64,000 nucleotides of DNA from Steroidobacteraceae bacterium (GCA_019187185.1 JABAQU010000009.1:101521-165520); one strand, 5' to 3'; counted from the first letter of the stretch, positions 1 to 9,613 are shown. Numbers and translations are program-made. Notes: a model not told the origin generated them from the letters alone.

Positions 1-496
1 CTTCGTGCACCTCGCCGACGACCTGATCGACGCGGAGCCGCCGTGCCTCGCCCAGATGGCCGACGTGTATGCCGAGGTGCATGCGAGCGTGCTCGGCGTC
101 GAAGAGGTACCGAAGAGGGACACCGGCAAGTACGGCATCGTCGCGACCGAGCGCGGCAGCGGCGCCGTGCGCCGGATCCGCAGCATCGTCGAGAAGCCGA
201 AGCCGGCCGCCGCGCCGTCGAACCTTGCGGTCGTCGGCCGCTATGTGCTGACCGCGCGCATTTTCGAGCACCTCGAGCGCATCGGGCGCGGCTCGGGTGG
301 CGAGATCCAGCTGACCGACGGCATCGCGCGGCTGATGCAGGATGAGCCGGTCTATGCGTACCGGTTCGAGGGCGAGCGATACGATTGCGGCAACAAGCTC
401 GGTTACCTGCAGGCGACGGTCGAGCACGCACTGGCACATCGCGAACTCGGTGCCCCGTTTGCCCAGTGGCTGCGCCGCCGGGCGCGCAGTATTTGA
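1..496 (+). CDS. galU: UTP-glucose-1-phosphate uridylyltransferase, C-terminal part
   Basis: The reading frame is open from the first base, so only the last ~164 residues are in the window. GalU makes UDP-glucose from UTP and glucose-1-phosphate in the cytoplasm, for cell-surface polysaccharides. Visible family segments are KYGIVATE, VEKPKP, VGRYVLT, GGEIQLTDGI and the motif around YDCGNKLGYLQA near the end, all in the expected GalU order and spacing. The stop is followed after only 46 bases by the next gene, which has its own ribosome binding site. Identity is secure; the N-terminal nucleotide-binding loop lies outside the window. Confidence 0.93.
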   Translation, partial: FVHLADDLIDAEPPCLAQMADVYAEVHASVLGVEEVPKRDTGKYGIVATERGSGAVRRIRSIVEKPKPAAAPSNLAVVGRYVLTARIFEHLERIGRGSGGEIQLTDGIARLMQDEPVYAYRFEGERYDCGNKLGYLQATVEHALAHRELGAPFAQWLRRRARSI

Positions 497-542
497 CCTG
501 TGTCATGGCCGCCGGTTACGCGCAGGGAGTAGGGTGTTGCCC

Positions 543-935
543 ATGAGCGGACGCACCAGAATGCGTGTGCGCGTGGCACTGGCAGCCGTGCTCGGCCTGC
601 TGTTCCAGCAGATTGCGCTCACGGCCTACAGTTGCCCCGTGGAGCCGGCTGCGGCTGCCGCCGTGGCAGTTGCATCTGCGGGCGCGCATTGCACGGGTGA
701 TTCGGCGCATCTCGCGTCGGACAATCCTGCACTGTGCGCCGGGCACTGCGCCGCCCACACGCCGGCACCCTCCGACGCATCGTTGAAGGCCGCGACCGCG
801 GTATGGGCGCCTGCCCCCGCATTCGTCACGACCCTGCCGCCCGCGCAACCCGTGCAGGCGGCTGTTCGCTCAGGCGCGACCGCGCCGGTTCCCGACCTGC
901 CACCCCGTTTCCGGTACTGCAGCCTCCTGATCTAG
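543..935 (+). CDS. small secreted Cys/His-rich protein ahead of metal efflux operon
   Basis: 130-residue protein of unknown function. The first ~28 residues (MSGRTRMRVRVALAAVLG then a hydrophobic run) form a signal peptide, so it is probably periplasmic. It carries scattered possible metal ligands: YSCPVEP, AHCTGDSAH and the cluster ALCAGHCAAH, and ends in RFRYCSLLI. The start at 543 is chosen because a GGGAG-type ribosome site precedes it and the signal peptide begins there; an in-frame longer version would run through galU. It stands directly before a CusCBA-type operon, where small periplasmic metal-sensing or metal-binding proteins of CzcI type are common. I infer a metal-related role from position and ligands only. 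Confidence 0.6.
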   Translation: MSGRTRMRVRVALAAVLGLLFQQIALTAYSCPVEPAAAAAVAVASAGAHCTGDSAHLASDNPALCAGHCAAHTPAPSDASLKAATAVWAPAPAFVTTLPPAQPVQAAVRSGATAPVPDLPPRFRYCSLLI

Positions 936-1004
936 CCCGCGGACCTGTGCATCACCGCGACCGCCTCGTGCGGTGCGCCCGTTGTGCCAGTCCGTGGAGG
1001 CTGC

Positions 1005-2288
1005 ATGCTTTCTTGCCCCGTTCCCCGATTCCTGCGTGCCGCGTGTCTCGCGTCGGCTCTCGCAGGACTTGCCCTGCCGGCCGTGTGCGCCGCCGCGGCG
1101 CCACCCCCGGAACCGCCCGCGGGACTCACGCTCGCTGAAGCGGTACGCCTCGCGGTCGAGCGCGCACCACAGCTCGATGCGAGCCGTGCCGCCGTCGATG
1201 CCGCGACGCAGGAGTGGCGGCGTGCAGGCCGCCTGCCGGACCCGATGCTCGCGATCGGTGTCGACAACCTGCCGGTGACCGGCACGGATGCCTTCGACCC
1301 CGATGCGGACTCCATGACCGAGAAGACCCTCGGTTTGCGCCAGGACTTGCCCGCGCGTGCACGGCGCATTGCCGAGCGAACGGCAGCATCCCGCGCGGTG
1401 GAACTCGCGCGGTCCGAGGTCGCGGCCGGGCGGCTCGCTGTCGCGCGGTCGGCCGCCAACGCGTGGATCTCGCTCTGGGCCGCACAGCGCGAGATCGAGG
1501 CCTTCGATGCGCTGCGCGACCAGGCGCGCCTTGCAGCGCGGCTCGCAAGGGCACGCGTGGCAGGTGGCGCACCAGTCGTGGATGCGCTCGCGGCCGAAGC
1601 CGCGGTCCTCGACCTCGACGGTGAAGCGGCGCTCGCGGAAGGGTCCGCAGGTGTGGCCCGCGCGGAGTTCTCGCGGTGGATCGGCCCCGGCTCCGGGGCC
1701 ATCGCGCCGTCGGCGCCGGATTTCGGTCGAGCCCCGCGTCCGGTCGACGCCGCCCTCGCGGCCCTCGACGCGCATCCCGCGCTGCGAACGGCGGCCGCAC
1801 GGGTCGCTTCGGCTGCCGCGGCGGTCGATGTGGCGCGCGCCGGGCGCCACCCCGACTGGAACGTGTCTGCGAGCTACGGGCAGCGTGCCGGCTTCAGCGA
1901 CATGCTGATGCTGGAAGTCGGTGTCAGCCTGCCGCTCTTTGCACGCAACAGGCAGGTGCCGGACATCGCGGCGCGCACCGCCGATCAACGCGCGGCACTT
2001 GCCGACGAGGAGGCACTGCGCCGCGAACTGACCGCGCAGGTCGAGGCCACGTACGCACGGTGGGACGCTCTCCGGCGCCTGGTGGCAGCACACGTGCAGG
2101 CTCTCGGCCTGCTGCACGCACGCAGTGCCGCGGCGCTCGCCTCTTATCGCGCGGGCGGCGACCTGCGCGCATGGCTCGACGCGCGCCGCGACGAGGCGGC
2201 GGCGCATCGCACCCATGCCGGCCATCTCGCTGACCTCGGCCGTGCCTGGGTCGACCTGGCCTATCTGTTCGAGGAGCCGATCCCATGA
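1005..2288 (+). CDS. TolC-family outer membrane efflux protein (CusC/CzcC type)
   Basis: 427-residue outer membrane channel of a tripartite heavy-metal RND pump. After a signal peptide ending near AAAA it shows the repeated coiled-coil/beta layout of the family: LTLAEAVRLAVERAPQLDASR near the N terminus, LPDPMLAIGVDNLP, and a second copy of the fold around PALRTAAARVASAAAAVDVAR. The ATG at 1005 follows GGAGG at 996-1000; a GTG at 984 in the same frame is possible but lacks as good a site. The gene overlaps the next by 4 bases (ATGA), a sign of translational coupling with the adaptor and pump. Confidence 0.88.
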   Translation: MLSCPVPRFLRAACLASALAGLALPAVCAAAAPPPEPPAGLTLAEAVRLAVERAPQLDASRAAVDAATQEWRRAGRLPDPMLAIGVDNLPVTGTDAFDPDADSMTEKTLGLRQDLPARARRIAERTAASRAVELARSEVAAGRLAVARSAANAWISLWAAQREIEAFDALRDQARLAARLARARVAGGAPVVDALAAEAAVLDLDGEAALAEGSAGVARAEFSRWIGPGSGAIAPSAPDFGRAPRPVDAALAALDAHPALRTAAARVASAAAAVDVARAGRHPDWNVSASYGQRAGFSDMLMLEVGVSLPLFARNRQVPDIAARTADQRAALADEEALRRELTAQVEATYARWDALRRLVAAHVQALGLLHARSAAALASYRAGGDLRAWLDARRDEAAAHRTHAGHLADLGRAWVDLAYLFEEPIP

Positions 2289-3496
2289 AGACCCGCTCAT
2301 CACATCTCGTGATTCTGGTCGTGCTCGCGCTCGTCGCCGCTGCAGCGGGCCTCGGCTGGTGGAGCCATACGCGTGAGGCGCCCGCACCCGGCGTGGCGGC
2401 CACGGGCGGGCGCAAGGTTCTCTACTGGTACGACCCGATGGTGCCCGACCAGCATTTCGATCACCCCGGCAAGTCGCCGTTCATGGACATGCAGCTGCTG
2501 CCGAAGTATGCGGACGAGGCTGCGGCGGACGGGGTTGCCGTATCGCCCGTGACGCAGGACAGCCTCGGCATCCGGACCGTCGCGGCGGAAATGGGCCGTC
2601 TCGATGGCGAGATCGCCGTGGCCGGCACGATTGCCTGGGACCTGCGGCTCGAGCGGGTCGTCAGTGCACGTACCGATGTGATCGTCGACCGGCTGTACGT
2701 CAAGGCGCCGTTCACGAGGGTGCAGCAAGGCGAGCCGCTGGCCCGGGTGTTCGCGCCGGCGTGGAGCAGTGCGCTGGCCGAAGCGCAGGCGATCAGGGAA
2801 TCCGGCGCGGCGGGTCAGCGCGAACTCGAGGCTGCGGCGGCGGCACGACTGCGCGCACTCGGCGTGCCGGACGGCACGCGCCTCGGTGCCGACGGCCGCA
2901 TCGTGCTGACCGCGCCGGTACCGGGCGTCGTCAGCGAGATCGGCATACGGGAGGGTGCGGCCGCGCCGCCCGAGGCGGTCCTCTTTCGCATCAACGGCAC
3001 GCGCACCGTCTGGCTGCAGGGCGCCATACCGCAGGCCGATGCCGCGGACGTCGCGGCGGGCATGCCGGTCATCGCCGACGTGGAGGGCGTATCGAAGCGT
3101 ATCGACGGACGCGTCGAATCCCTGCTGCCGCAGGTCGATCCCTCGAGCCGCACGCAGGTCGCGCGGGTGGTGCTCGACAATCCCGACGGCCTGCTCGCCG
3201 CAGGACAACTCGCGCGCGTCGGCCTTGCGGCACGGGCGCGCGATGCGCACTGGCTCGTCCCGACCGACGCGGTGATCGGCAGCGGAGGGCGCGCGCACGT
3301 GATCGTGCGCCATGGTGACGCGCACTTCATGCCGGTGGCCGTGCACACGGGCCGCAGCCGTGGTGGCCGGACGGAAATCCTGCACGGGCTCGAGGGCGGC
3401 GAGCAGGTGGTCGCGTCCGGGCAGTTCCTGCTCGATTCGGAAGCGAGCCTGTCGGGCGCGCTCGATCGACTCGGCAGCCACGGGTTGCACCGGTGA
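2285..3496 (+). CDS. RND efflux periplasmic adaptor, CusB-like
   Basis: 403-residue membrane-fusion protein linking inner pump and outer channel. It has an N-terminal membrane anchor (residues ~8-27), then a heavy-metal-binding domain with [20 protein letters not shown] followed by MDMQLLPKY, typical of CusB/CzcB-type adaptors of copper/silver systems. The lipoyl/barrel-sandwich halves follow ([19 protein letters not shown] and [18 protein letters not shown]) and the beta-barrel and membrane-proximal domains end the protein. Starts inside the stop of the channel gene and overlaps the pump gene by 4 bases (GTGA), so the three are one coupled unit. The Met-rich HMBD suggests Cu(I)/Ag(I) rather than Co/Zn/Cd, but this is not decisive. 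Confidence 0.9.
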   Translation: MKTRSSHLVILVVLALVAAAAGLGWWSHTREAPAPGVAATGGRKVLYWYDPMVPDQHFDHPGKSPFMDMQLLPKYADEAAADGVAVSPVTQDSLGIRTVAAEMGRLDGEIAVAGTIAWDLRLERVVSARTDVIVDRLYVKAPFTRVQQGEPLARVFAPAWSSALAEAQAIRESGAAGQRELEAAAAARLRALGVPDGTRLGADGRIVLTAPVPGVVSEIGIREGAAAPPEAVLFRINGTRTVWLQGAIPQADAADVAAGMPVIADVEGVSKRIDGRVESLLPQVDPSSRTQVARVVLDNPDGLLAAGQLARVGLAARARDAHWLVPTDAVIGSGGRAHVIVRHGDAHFMPVAVHTGRSRGGRTEILHGLEGGEQVVASGQFLLDSEASLSGALDRLGSHGLHR

Positions 3497-6400
3497 TCGC
3501 CCGCATCATTGCCGCGTCGATCGCGAATCGCGTCGTCGTGCTCGTCGCCGCCCTCGCTGTGGCGGCGTGGGGCATCTGGGCGCTCGTGCGCGCGCCGCTC
3601 GATGCGCTGCCGGATCTGTCCGATACGCAGGTCGTGATACGCACGGAATGGCCGGGGCAGGCGCCGCGCATCGTCGAGGACCAGGTGACGTATCCGCTGT
3701 CGACCACGATGCTGTCCGTGCCCGGCGTCAAGGCCGTGCGCGGGTTTTCGTTCTTCGGCGATTCTTTCGTGTACGTCCTCTTCGATGACGACACCGATCT
3801 TTACTGGGCGCGCTCGCGGGCGCTCGAATACCTGAGCCAGGTGCGCGATCGGCTGCCGGCCGCAGTGACGCCCGCGCTCGGGCCCGATGCCACGGGTGTC
3901 GGCTGGATCTACGAATACGCGCTGGTCGATCGCAGCGGCGCCCACGATCCCGGGCAGTTGCGCGCGCTGCAGGACTGGTTCCTGCGCTACGAGCTCAAGA
4001 CCGTGCCGGACGTCGCCGAGGTCGCGACGGTCGGGGGCATGGTGCAGGGCTGGCAGGTCGTGCCGGATCCGGTGGCGCTCGCGAGCCGCGGCGTCACCGT
4101 GGCGCAGTTGATCGGTGCGATCCGCGCAGCGAACGGCGCAACGGGCGGATCGGTGATCGAGCGGGCGGAGGCCGAGATCATGGTGCGCAGCGAGGGCTAC
4201 CTGCGCACCCGCGAGGATCTCGAACGTGTGCCGGTCGGGCAGGGCGAGGGCGATGTACCGATACTCTTGCGTGACGTCGCGCTCGTGCATCGCGGCCCCG
4301 TGCTGCGCCGGGGCATCGCCGAACTCGACGGCGAGGGCGAGGTCGTCGGCGGCATCGTCGTCCTGCGCTCGGGCAGGAATGCGCTCGATGCGATCGCGGC
4401 GGTGAAGGCGCGTCTCGCGAGCCTTGCGGCGAGTCTGCCCGCGGGCGTCGAAGTCGTGACGGTCTATGACCGGTCGGGGCTGATCCTCGAGGCGGTGCGC
4501 AACCTCGCGCGCAAGCTGGCGGAGGAATTTCTCGTCGTGGCGCTCGTCTGCGCGCTGTTCCTCTGGCATGCGCGCTCCGCGCTCGTCGCGGTCGTCACGC
4601 TGCCGCTCGGCATACTCGCCGCGTTCATCGTGATGCACTTCCAGGGCATCAGCGCGAACCTGCTCTCGCTCGGCGGCATCGCGATCGCGATCGGAGCCAT
4701 GGTCGACGCCGCCGTCGTGATGATCGAGAACGCGCACAAGCATCTCGAGCAGTTCGGGGAGCGCCATGGACGGGCGCCGCGGGACGCCGAACGCCTGGAG
4801 ATCGCACGCATCGCCGCGAGCGAGGTCGGGCCGGCACTGTTCGTGAGCCTGCTCGTAATCACGCTGTCGTTCATCCCGGTGTTCGCGCTCGAGGCGCAGG
4901 AAGGCCGGCTCTTCTCGCCGCTCGCGTACACGAAGACCTGGGCGATGGCCGCTGCCGCCGTGCTCGCCGTGACGCTGATCCCGGTGCTGATCGGGTTGCT
5001 GATCCGCGGCTGCATCCGTCCGGAGCGCGACAATCCGCTGAACCGCGGGCTGATCGCAGCCTACCGGCCGGTGCTCGAGGCGGTGCTGCGCCGCCCGCGC
5101 ACGACCCTCGCGCTCGCCGCGGGCGTGCTGCTCCTGTCCCTCGTGCCGCTGTCGCGCCTCGGCAGCGAGTTCCTGCCGATGATCGATGAGGGCACACTGC
5201 TCTACATGCCGACGGCGCTTCCGGGCCTGTCGGCCGGCAAGGCGGCGGAACTGCTCGGCCAGACCGACCGGATGATTCGCTCCGTGCCGGAAGTGGCGCA
5301 TGTGTTCGGCAAGGCCGGTCGCGCGGAGACCGCGACCGATCCCGCCCCGCTCGAGATGTTCGAGACCACGGTGACGTTCAAGCCCCGCAGCGAGTGGCGT
5401 CCGGGCATGACCCCCGCGAAACTGCGCGAGGAACTCGATGCGGCCGTGCGCGTGCCGGGGCTGACGAACCTCTGGGTGCCGCCGATCCGCAACCGCATCG
5501 ACATGCTCGCCACCGGCATCAAGAGCCCGATCGGGATCAAGGTCACCGGGCCCGACATCGCGGAAGTGGCCCGCCTCGGCGACGCGATCGAGGCGGTCGC
5601 GCGCACAGTGCCCGGCGTGAGCTCGGCGCTCGCCGAACGCGTCGAGGGCGGCCGCTATCTCGACATCGATGTCGATCCGGTGCGTGCCGCACGGTACGGC
5701 CTGTCGCAGGCCGACCTGCAGCAGTTCATCGCGACGGCGATGGGTGGGGAAGCCGTGACGCAGACCATCGAGGGCCGGGAGCGCTACCCGGTGATCGTGC
5801 GCTACCCGCGCGCGGTGCGCGACTCGGTCGAGGCCGTCGGGCGCCTGCCGCTCGTCGCGCCCGGCGGCGCGCAGCTGACGCTCGCGCAGGTCGCGGATGT
5901 TGCCGAGAGCACCGGCCCGCCGATGTTCAGGAGCGACAACGGCCGGCTTGCGAGCTACGTCTATGTCGACGTGTCGGGCCGTGACCTCGGGTCCGTCGTC
6001 GCCGACCTCAAGGTGGCGACGGCCCGCGACGTGCCGCTGCCTCCGGGCTACTCGATCGCGTGGTCGGGCCAGTTCGAATACCTCGCGCGTACCCGCCAGC
6101 GCCTCGTGCTCGTGGTGCCGGTGGTGCTTGCGATCATCTTCGGCCTCATCTGCGTCGTGTTTCGTCGCGTCTCCGAAGCCGCGATCATCATGCTGTCGTT
6201 GCCGTTCGCGCTCGCGGGCGGCCTGTGGCTCGTGTGGCTGCTCGGGCATGCGATATCCGTGGCGTCGCTGATCGGCTTCATCGCACTCGCCGGCGTGGCC
6301 GCCGAGTTCGGCATCATCATGCTGCTCTACCTGCGCCAGGCCTGGGAGCGCGCGCTCGCGAGGCGAGCCGATGCCGGCCTCGCGGAACTCGACGAGGCCA

Positions 6401-6675
6401 TCCGGGAGGGGGCGGTCCAGCGTGTGCGGCCGAAGGCCATGACCGTCGCTGTCATCATTGCCGGGCTCCTGCCGATCCTCTTCGGCGGCGGCGCGGGGTC
6501 GGAGGTGATGCAGCGTATCGCGGCGCCGATGGTGGGCGGCATGCTGAGTGCGCCGCTGCTGTCGATGCTCGTGATCCCGGCGGCGTACCGGCTGCTGCGC
6601 GCACGCGAAATCGCGCGTCGCTCGTCAGCGATAGATGTGGTACAGCATCAGGTACACGACGACCCCCGACACTGA
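3493..6675 (+). CDS. heavy-metal efflux RND pump, CusA/CzcA family
   Basis: 1060-residue inner-membrane proton/cation antiporter, the usual length for HME-RND pumps. Begins with the family signature [18 protein letters not shown] and [13 protein letters not shown]; the TM4 motif [19 protein letters not shown] holds the proton-relay acid. Two large periplasmic loops and twelve membrane spans can be traced. GTG start at 3493 overlaps the adaptor stop. Metal specificity is judged copper/silver-like from the adaptor. The last 51 bases overlap the 3' end of the convergent DUF420 gene (6625-6675), so the two 3' coding ends share DNA, which is unusual but clearly encoded on both strands. Confidence 0.92.
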   Translation: MIARIIAASIANRVVVLVAALAVAAWGIWALVRAPLDALPDLSDTQVVIRTEWPGQAPRIVEDQVTYPLSTTMLSVPGVKAVRGFSFFGDSFVYVLFDDDTDLYWARSRALEYLSQVRDRLPAAVTPALGPDATGVGWIYEYALVDRSGAHDPGQLRALQDWFLRYELKTVPDVAEVATVGGMVQGWQVVPDPVALASRGVTVAQLIGAIRAANGATGGSVIERAEAEIMVRSEGYLRTREDLERVPVGQGEGDVPILLRDVALVHRGPVLRRGIAELDGEGEVVGGIVVLRSGRNALDAIAAVKARLASLAASLPAGVEVVTVYDRSGLILEAVRNLARKLAEEFLVVALVCALFLWHARSALVAVVTLPLGILAAFIVMHFQGISANLLSLGGIAIAIGAMVDAAVVMIENAHKHLEQFGERHGRAPRDAERLEIARIAASEVGPALFVSLLVITLSFIPVFALEAQEGRLFSPLAYTKTWAMAAAAVLAVTLIPVLIGLLIRGCIRPERDNPLNRGLIAAYRPVLEAVLRRPRTTLALAAGVLLLSLVPLSRLGSEFLPMIDEGTLLYMPTALPGLSAGKAAELLGQTDRMIRSVPEVAHVFGKAGRAETATDPAPLEMFETTVTFKPRSEWRPGMTPAKLREELDAAVRVPGLTNLWVPPIRNRIDMLATGIKSPIGIKVTGPDIAEVARLGDAIEAVARTVPGVSSALAERVEGGRYLDIDVDPVRAARYGLSQADLQQFIATAMGGEAVTQTIEGRERYPVIVRYPRAVRDSVEAVGRLPLVAPGGAQLTLAQVADVAESTGPPMFRSDNGRLASYVYVDVSGRDLGSVVADLKVATARDVPLPPGYSIAWSGQFEYLARTRQRLVLVVPVVLAIIFGLICVVFRRVSEAAIIMLSLPFALAGGLWLVWLLGHAISVASLIGFIALAGVAAEFGIIMLLYLRQAWERALARRADAGLAELDEAIREGAVQRVRPKAMTVAVIIAGLLPILFGGGAGSEVMQRIAAPMVGGMLSAPLLSMLVIPAAYRLLRAREIARRSSAIDVVQHQVHDDPRH

Positions 6676-7047
6676 GACGTAGATCCACACCGGCCAGGTC
6701 CACCGGGCCCAGCGGCGGTGGCGCGCTTCCTCGCGGCGCAGGCCGCGCCAGAAGGTCGCGAGCACGAGCGGGATCGCGATGGCGGCCAGCACGACATGGC
6801 TGACGAGCAGTGCGTAGTACATCGGCCGGATCCATCCCTCGCCCCGGAACACGAAGATCGGCGCAGACAGGTGATAGGTGATGTAGCCGGCCAGGAAGAG
6901 CACCGAGACACCGACCGCCGCGATCATCGTCGCGCGATGCGCGGCGACCCGGCGGCGGGCGATGTGCGTGCGGCCCACCACCAGCAACACGCTGGTCGCC
7001 GCATTGAGGGCCGCGTTGATGTGCGGCAGGTGCGCGGTGATGTCCAT
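6625..7047 (-). CDS. DUF420 membrane protein, probable heme-copper oxidase assembly factor (CtaM-like)
   Basis: 140-residue protein with four membrane spans, typical of DUF420. Family features seen: [22 protein letters not shown] at the start, conserved His residues in spans ([28 protein letters not shown]) and [19 protein letters not shown] near the end. DUF420 proteins such as CtaM of Bacillus and Staphylococcus are needed to mature heme-copper oxidases. The ATG at 7047 is chosen over longer in-frame starts because it begins the conserved family N terminus. It diverges from the oxidase-like cluster across a 133-base region holding an FNR-type box, so both sides may be co-regulated. Its 3' end overlaps the cusA-like gene. 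Confidence 0.85.
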   Translation of the reverse strand: MDITAHLPHINAALNAATSVLLVVGRTHIARRRVAAHRATMIAAVGVSVLFLAGYITYHLSAPIFVFRGEGWIRPMYYALLVSHVVLAAIAIPLVLATFWRGLRREEARHRRWARWTWPVWIYVSVSGVVVYLMLYHIYR

Positions 7048-7101
7048 CGAATCGCCGCTATCGTATAGTTCCGCCAACAAGGGTGGCAAACCACCCGACG
7101 C

Positions 7102-7115
7102 TTGATCAAGGTCAA
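7102..7115. promoter_or_regulatory. FNR/ANR/DNR-type binding box
   Basis: The sequence TTGATCAAGGTCAA matches the Crp/FNR-family consensus TTGAT-N4-ATCAA in 9 of 10 fixed positions; the GTCAA right half is a common variant in DNR/NO-responsive sites. Its centre (7108.5) lies about 40 bases before a start point implied by a weak -10 TAGGAA at 7136-7141, the usual class II activator position. It sits between the DUF420 gene and the seven-gene cluster and suggests control by low oxygen or nitric oxide. Which regulator binds cannot be told from the site. Confidence 0.65.
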
Positions 7116-7180
7116 GGACAAGGCGGCGACGGTGGTAGGAAACTGCCGCACGCGCGCAGCCGCGCGTCCAGGGGGGCGAC

Positions 7181-7336
7181 ATGAGTGACCAGCCGAACGA
7201 CGACGACAAGATCCCGCTGATGCAGCGCCTGCTCGACAATCCGTTCCTGCTGCTGTTCCTCGGTGTGCTGATCCCGATGGTGCTCTACATCCTGTGGGGC
7301 GTGATCGACATCCTCACCATTCCTGCCGCGAAGTAA
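7181..7336 (+). CDS. 51-residue single-span membrane protein, first gene of oxidase-like cluster
   Basis: Small ORF with an acidic N terminus (MSDQPNDDDKIPLMQRLLDN) and one membrane helix (about residues 21-46), ending IPAAK. A purine-rich GGGGGG site stands 5-10 bases before the ATG. It lies 20 bases before the CuA subunit gene and is the first gene after the FNR-type box. In ba3-type oxidases a tiny single-helix subunit (IIa) accompanies subunits I and II, and I infer that this is an analogous or homologous accessory subunit. No family signature is recognised beyond the membrane helix, so the role rests on position, size and topology. Confidence 0.7.
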   Translation: MSDQPNDDDKIPLMQRLLDNPFLLLFLGVLIPMVLYILWGVIDILTIPAAK

Positions 7337-7356
7337 TCTCCTTCGGGGACAAAAAA

Positions 7357-7896
7357 ATGACTGCAATTCTGCCGCCTGCCGAACGACTGTGGTGGAAGCA
7401 TCCGCTGGATCGGGTGGAAGGCACCTGGATCGCGATCGCTTTCGTCTGGTGCATGGTCATGTTCTTCATGATGATCTACTGGCACATCAACGGCCGCCAG
7501 AACCTCTCCACCGAGACCTACAAGGCGTCGCCGGAGGCTTACCAGGCGAGGGCCGAGGCCTGGGCCAGCCAGTACACCGTGCGTGTCGACGAGACGACCG
7601 GCAATCCGGTCGTGGCGCCACCCGCCGGGGGCGATGCCTATCTCATCGCCCGCCTGTGGAGCTTCTGGCCGACGCTGGAGCTCGAGAAGGACAAGACCTA
7701 CCGGCTGCACCTGTACTCGATGGACTATAACCACGGCTTCTCGCTGCAGCCGTCCAACATCAACATCCAGGTCGTTCCGGGCTACGAGCACGTCGTGACG
7801 GTGACGCCGAACCAGAGCGGCACCTATTCGGTGGTCTGCAACGAATTCTGCGGCATCGGCCATCACACGATGGTCGGCACCCTCTACGTGAAGTGA
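7357..7896 (+). CDS. CuA-containing heme-copper oxidase subunit II (ba3-like)
   Basis: 179-residue protein with one N-terminal membrane helix (about residues 22-42, WIAIAFVWCMVMFFMMIYW) and a periplasmic cupredoxin domain. The complete binuclear CuA site is visible: His126 in DYNHGFS, then C161-x3-C165-x3-H169-x2-M172 (CNEFCGIGHHTM). CuA accepts electrons from a periplasmic donor and passes them to the low-spin heme of subunit I. The single helix and short length resemble B-family oxidases, not the two-helix A-family form. The ATG at 7357 follows a purine stretch; a longer in-frame start would overlap the small upstream gene. Translated just before subunit I (14-base gap). Confidence 0.92.
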   Translation: MTAILPPAERLWWKHPLDRVEGTWIAIAFVWCMVMFFMMIYWHINGRQNLSTETYKASPEAYQARAEAWASQYTVRVDETTGNPVVAPPAGGDAYLIARLWSFWPTLELEKDKTYRLHLYSMDYNHGFSLQPSNINIQVVPGYEHVVTVTPNQSGTYSVVCNEFCGIGHHTMVGTLYVK

Positions 7897-7910
7897 CGGA
7901 GATCGCGACG

Positions 7911-9611
7911 ATGGCAACCACGACAAGCTACCGTACCTGTTCGATCTCCGGGCTGCAGTTCGAGAGCCGGGCGGAGAAACTCATCGCCGCCAACGCCGTG
8001 GCCGGCGTGGTGTTCCTGCTGATCGGCGGCCTGCTGGCGCTCGGTGTGGCGCTCACGCGCTGGCCGTCCGTGCACTGGCTGCAGGCCGACAAGTTCTACC
8101 AGGTGCTGACGGCGCACGGCCTGAACATGCTGATCTTCTGGATGATCTTCTTCGAGATCGCCCTGCTGTATTTCTGTGCCTCGACACTGCTGCGCTGCCG
8201 GATCGCCACGCCGAAAATCGCGTGGCTCGCCTTTGCGCTGATGCTGGTCGGCGCGGCGATGAACAATGTCGCCGTGTACCAGGGCGCCTCGAGCGTCATG
8301 ATGACGTCGTACGTGCCGATGCCGGCGACGCCGTCCTTCTATCTCGGCCTCGTGCTGTTTGCCGTCGGCGCGCTGATCGGCTGCTTCGTGTTCTTCGGGA
8401 CCCTGGTGGTCGCCAAGCGCGACAAGACCTACGAAGGATCCATCCCGCTCGTCACTTTCGGCGCGGTCACCGCGGCCATCATTGCCGTATTCACGATCGC
8501 ATCCGGCGCCATCATCCTCGTGCCGACGTGGCTGTGGTCGATCGGCGTCGTCAAGGAAGTGGATCCGCTGATTTACCGGCTCGTCTGGTGGGGCCTCGGC
8601 CATTCCTCGCAGCAGATCAACGTCGCCGCGCAGATCTCGGTGTGGTACCTCGTCGCCGCAGTCGCGTTCGGCGCGAAGCCGATGTCCGAGCGGGTGAGCC
8701 GCGGGGCATTCCTCCTCTACATCCTCTTCCTGCAACTCGCGAGCGCCCACCACCTGCTGGCCGACCCGGGTGTCTCGACCAACTGGAAGGTGCTCAACAC
8801 GAGCTACTTCATGTACTTCGCGGTGCTCGCGTCGATGATCCACGGGCTCACCGTGCCGGGCGCGATGGAAGTGGCGCAGCGCCAGAAGGGCTTCACCCGC
8901 GGGCTGTTCGAGTGGCTGCGGCGCGCCCCGTGGGGCAACCCGACCTTCTCGGGCGTGTTCATCTCGATCATCGGCTTCGGCTTCCTCGGCGGCATCTCGG
9001 GCGTGATGATGGGCACTGAGCAGCTGAACATGATCATCCACAACACGATCTACGTGCCGGGACACTTCCATGCGACGGTCGTGGTCGGCACCACGCTGAC
9101 CTTCATGGCGCTGACCTACTACCTGCTGCCGGTGCTGTTCAAGCGGGAGGTCATCAATCCGGGCCTCGCGAAGCTGCAGCCCTACCTGTTCGGCCTCGCG
9201 ATGTATGTCTTCTGCCTCGTGATGATGGGCGCGGGGACGCTCGGCGTGCCGCGGCGGCATTGGGACCTCGGCTTCGGCGGCATGCCCGGTGCTTATGAGT
9301 GGCCCGGTGCGGCGTACCTGATGATGGGACTCGTCGGCATCTCGGGTGTCGTCGCGATCATCGGCGGGGCGCTCTACATCTACCTCACCGTCGGCACGCT
9401 CCTCTGGGGCAGGAAAGTCGCGGTGGCGGGGGCGAGTGCGCAGCCGACACCGATTCCGCCGACGGCGCCGACACTCGCGGCGCAGAGTTATGGCTCACTG
9501 GGATTTGCCGCCCCCGGCACCTTCGTGCTGGCGATGGTGTTCCTCGTGTCGTTCGTCCTGTACTACTTCGTGAACTGGAAATATCTGTCGACATTGTGGG
9601 GCATGAGCTGA
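7911..9611 (+). CDS. heme-copper oxidase superfamily subunit I, B-family-like, active-site Tyr replaced by Gln
   Basis: 566-residue integral membrane catalytic subunit. Metal ligands are in place: H69 (LTAHGLNML, low-spin heme), H231 (WGLGHSSQQ), H280-H281 (ASAHHLLADPG) for CuB, and H385/H387 (VPGHFHATV) for the two hemes. The HHLLADPG and NTIYVPGHFH contexts are those of ba3/B-family oxidases. However the residue four after H231, which in oxidases is the Tyr cross-linked to a CuB ligand, is Gln235 (codon CAG at 8613-8615). Loss of this Tyr is typical of nitric-oxide-reducing members of the superfamily, so the product may reduce NO and not, or not mainly, O2. It is paired with a genuine CuA subunit, as in the CuA-type NO reductase of Bacillus azotoformans. 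Oxidase activity cannot be excluded. Confidence 0.88.
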   Translation: MATTTSYRTCSISGLQFESRAEKLIAANAVAGVVFLLIGGLLALGVALTRWPSVHWLQADKFYQVLTAHGLNMLIFWMIFFEIALLYFCASTLLRCRIATPKIAWLAFALMLVGAAMNNVAVYQGASSVMMTSYVPMPATPSFYLGLVLFAVGALIGCFVFFGTLVVAKRDKTYEGSIPLVTFGAVTAAIIAVFTIASGAIILVPTWLWSIGVVKEVDPLIYRLVWWGLGHSSQQINVAAQISVWYLVAAVAFGAKPMSERVSRGAFLLYILFLQLASAHHLLADPGVSTNWKVLNTSYFMYFAVLASMIHGLTVPGAMEVAQRQKGFTRGLFEWLRRAPWGNPTFSGVFISIIGFGFLGGISGVMMGTEQLNMIIHNTIYVPGHFHATVVVGTTLTFMALTYYLLPVLFKREVINPGLAKLQPYLFGLAMYVFCLVMMGAGTLGVPRRHWDLGFGGMPGAYEWPGAAYLMMGLVGISGVVAIIGGALYIYLTVGTLLWGRKVAVAGASAQPTPIPPTAPTLAAQSYGSLGFAAPGTFVLAMVFLVSFVLYYFVNWKYLSTLWGMS

Positions 9612-9613
9612 CC

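Noticed and set aside
870..2387. 505-codon minus-strand frame opposite the TolC-family gene
   Set aside because: Composition is typical of antisense in GC-rich DNA, with no domain; the plus-strand gene has a signal peptide, family motifs and coupled neighbours.
2815..6249. 1144-codon open frame on the minus strand opposite the metal efflux genes
   Set aside because: It is the antisense of the clear CusB/CusA coding sequence; its translation is Arg/His-rich and without family motifs, a normal result of high GC third positions.
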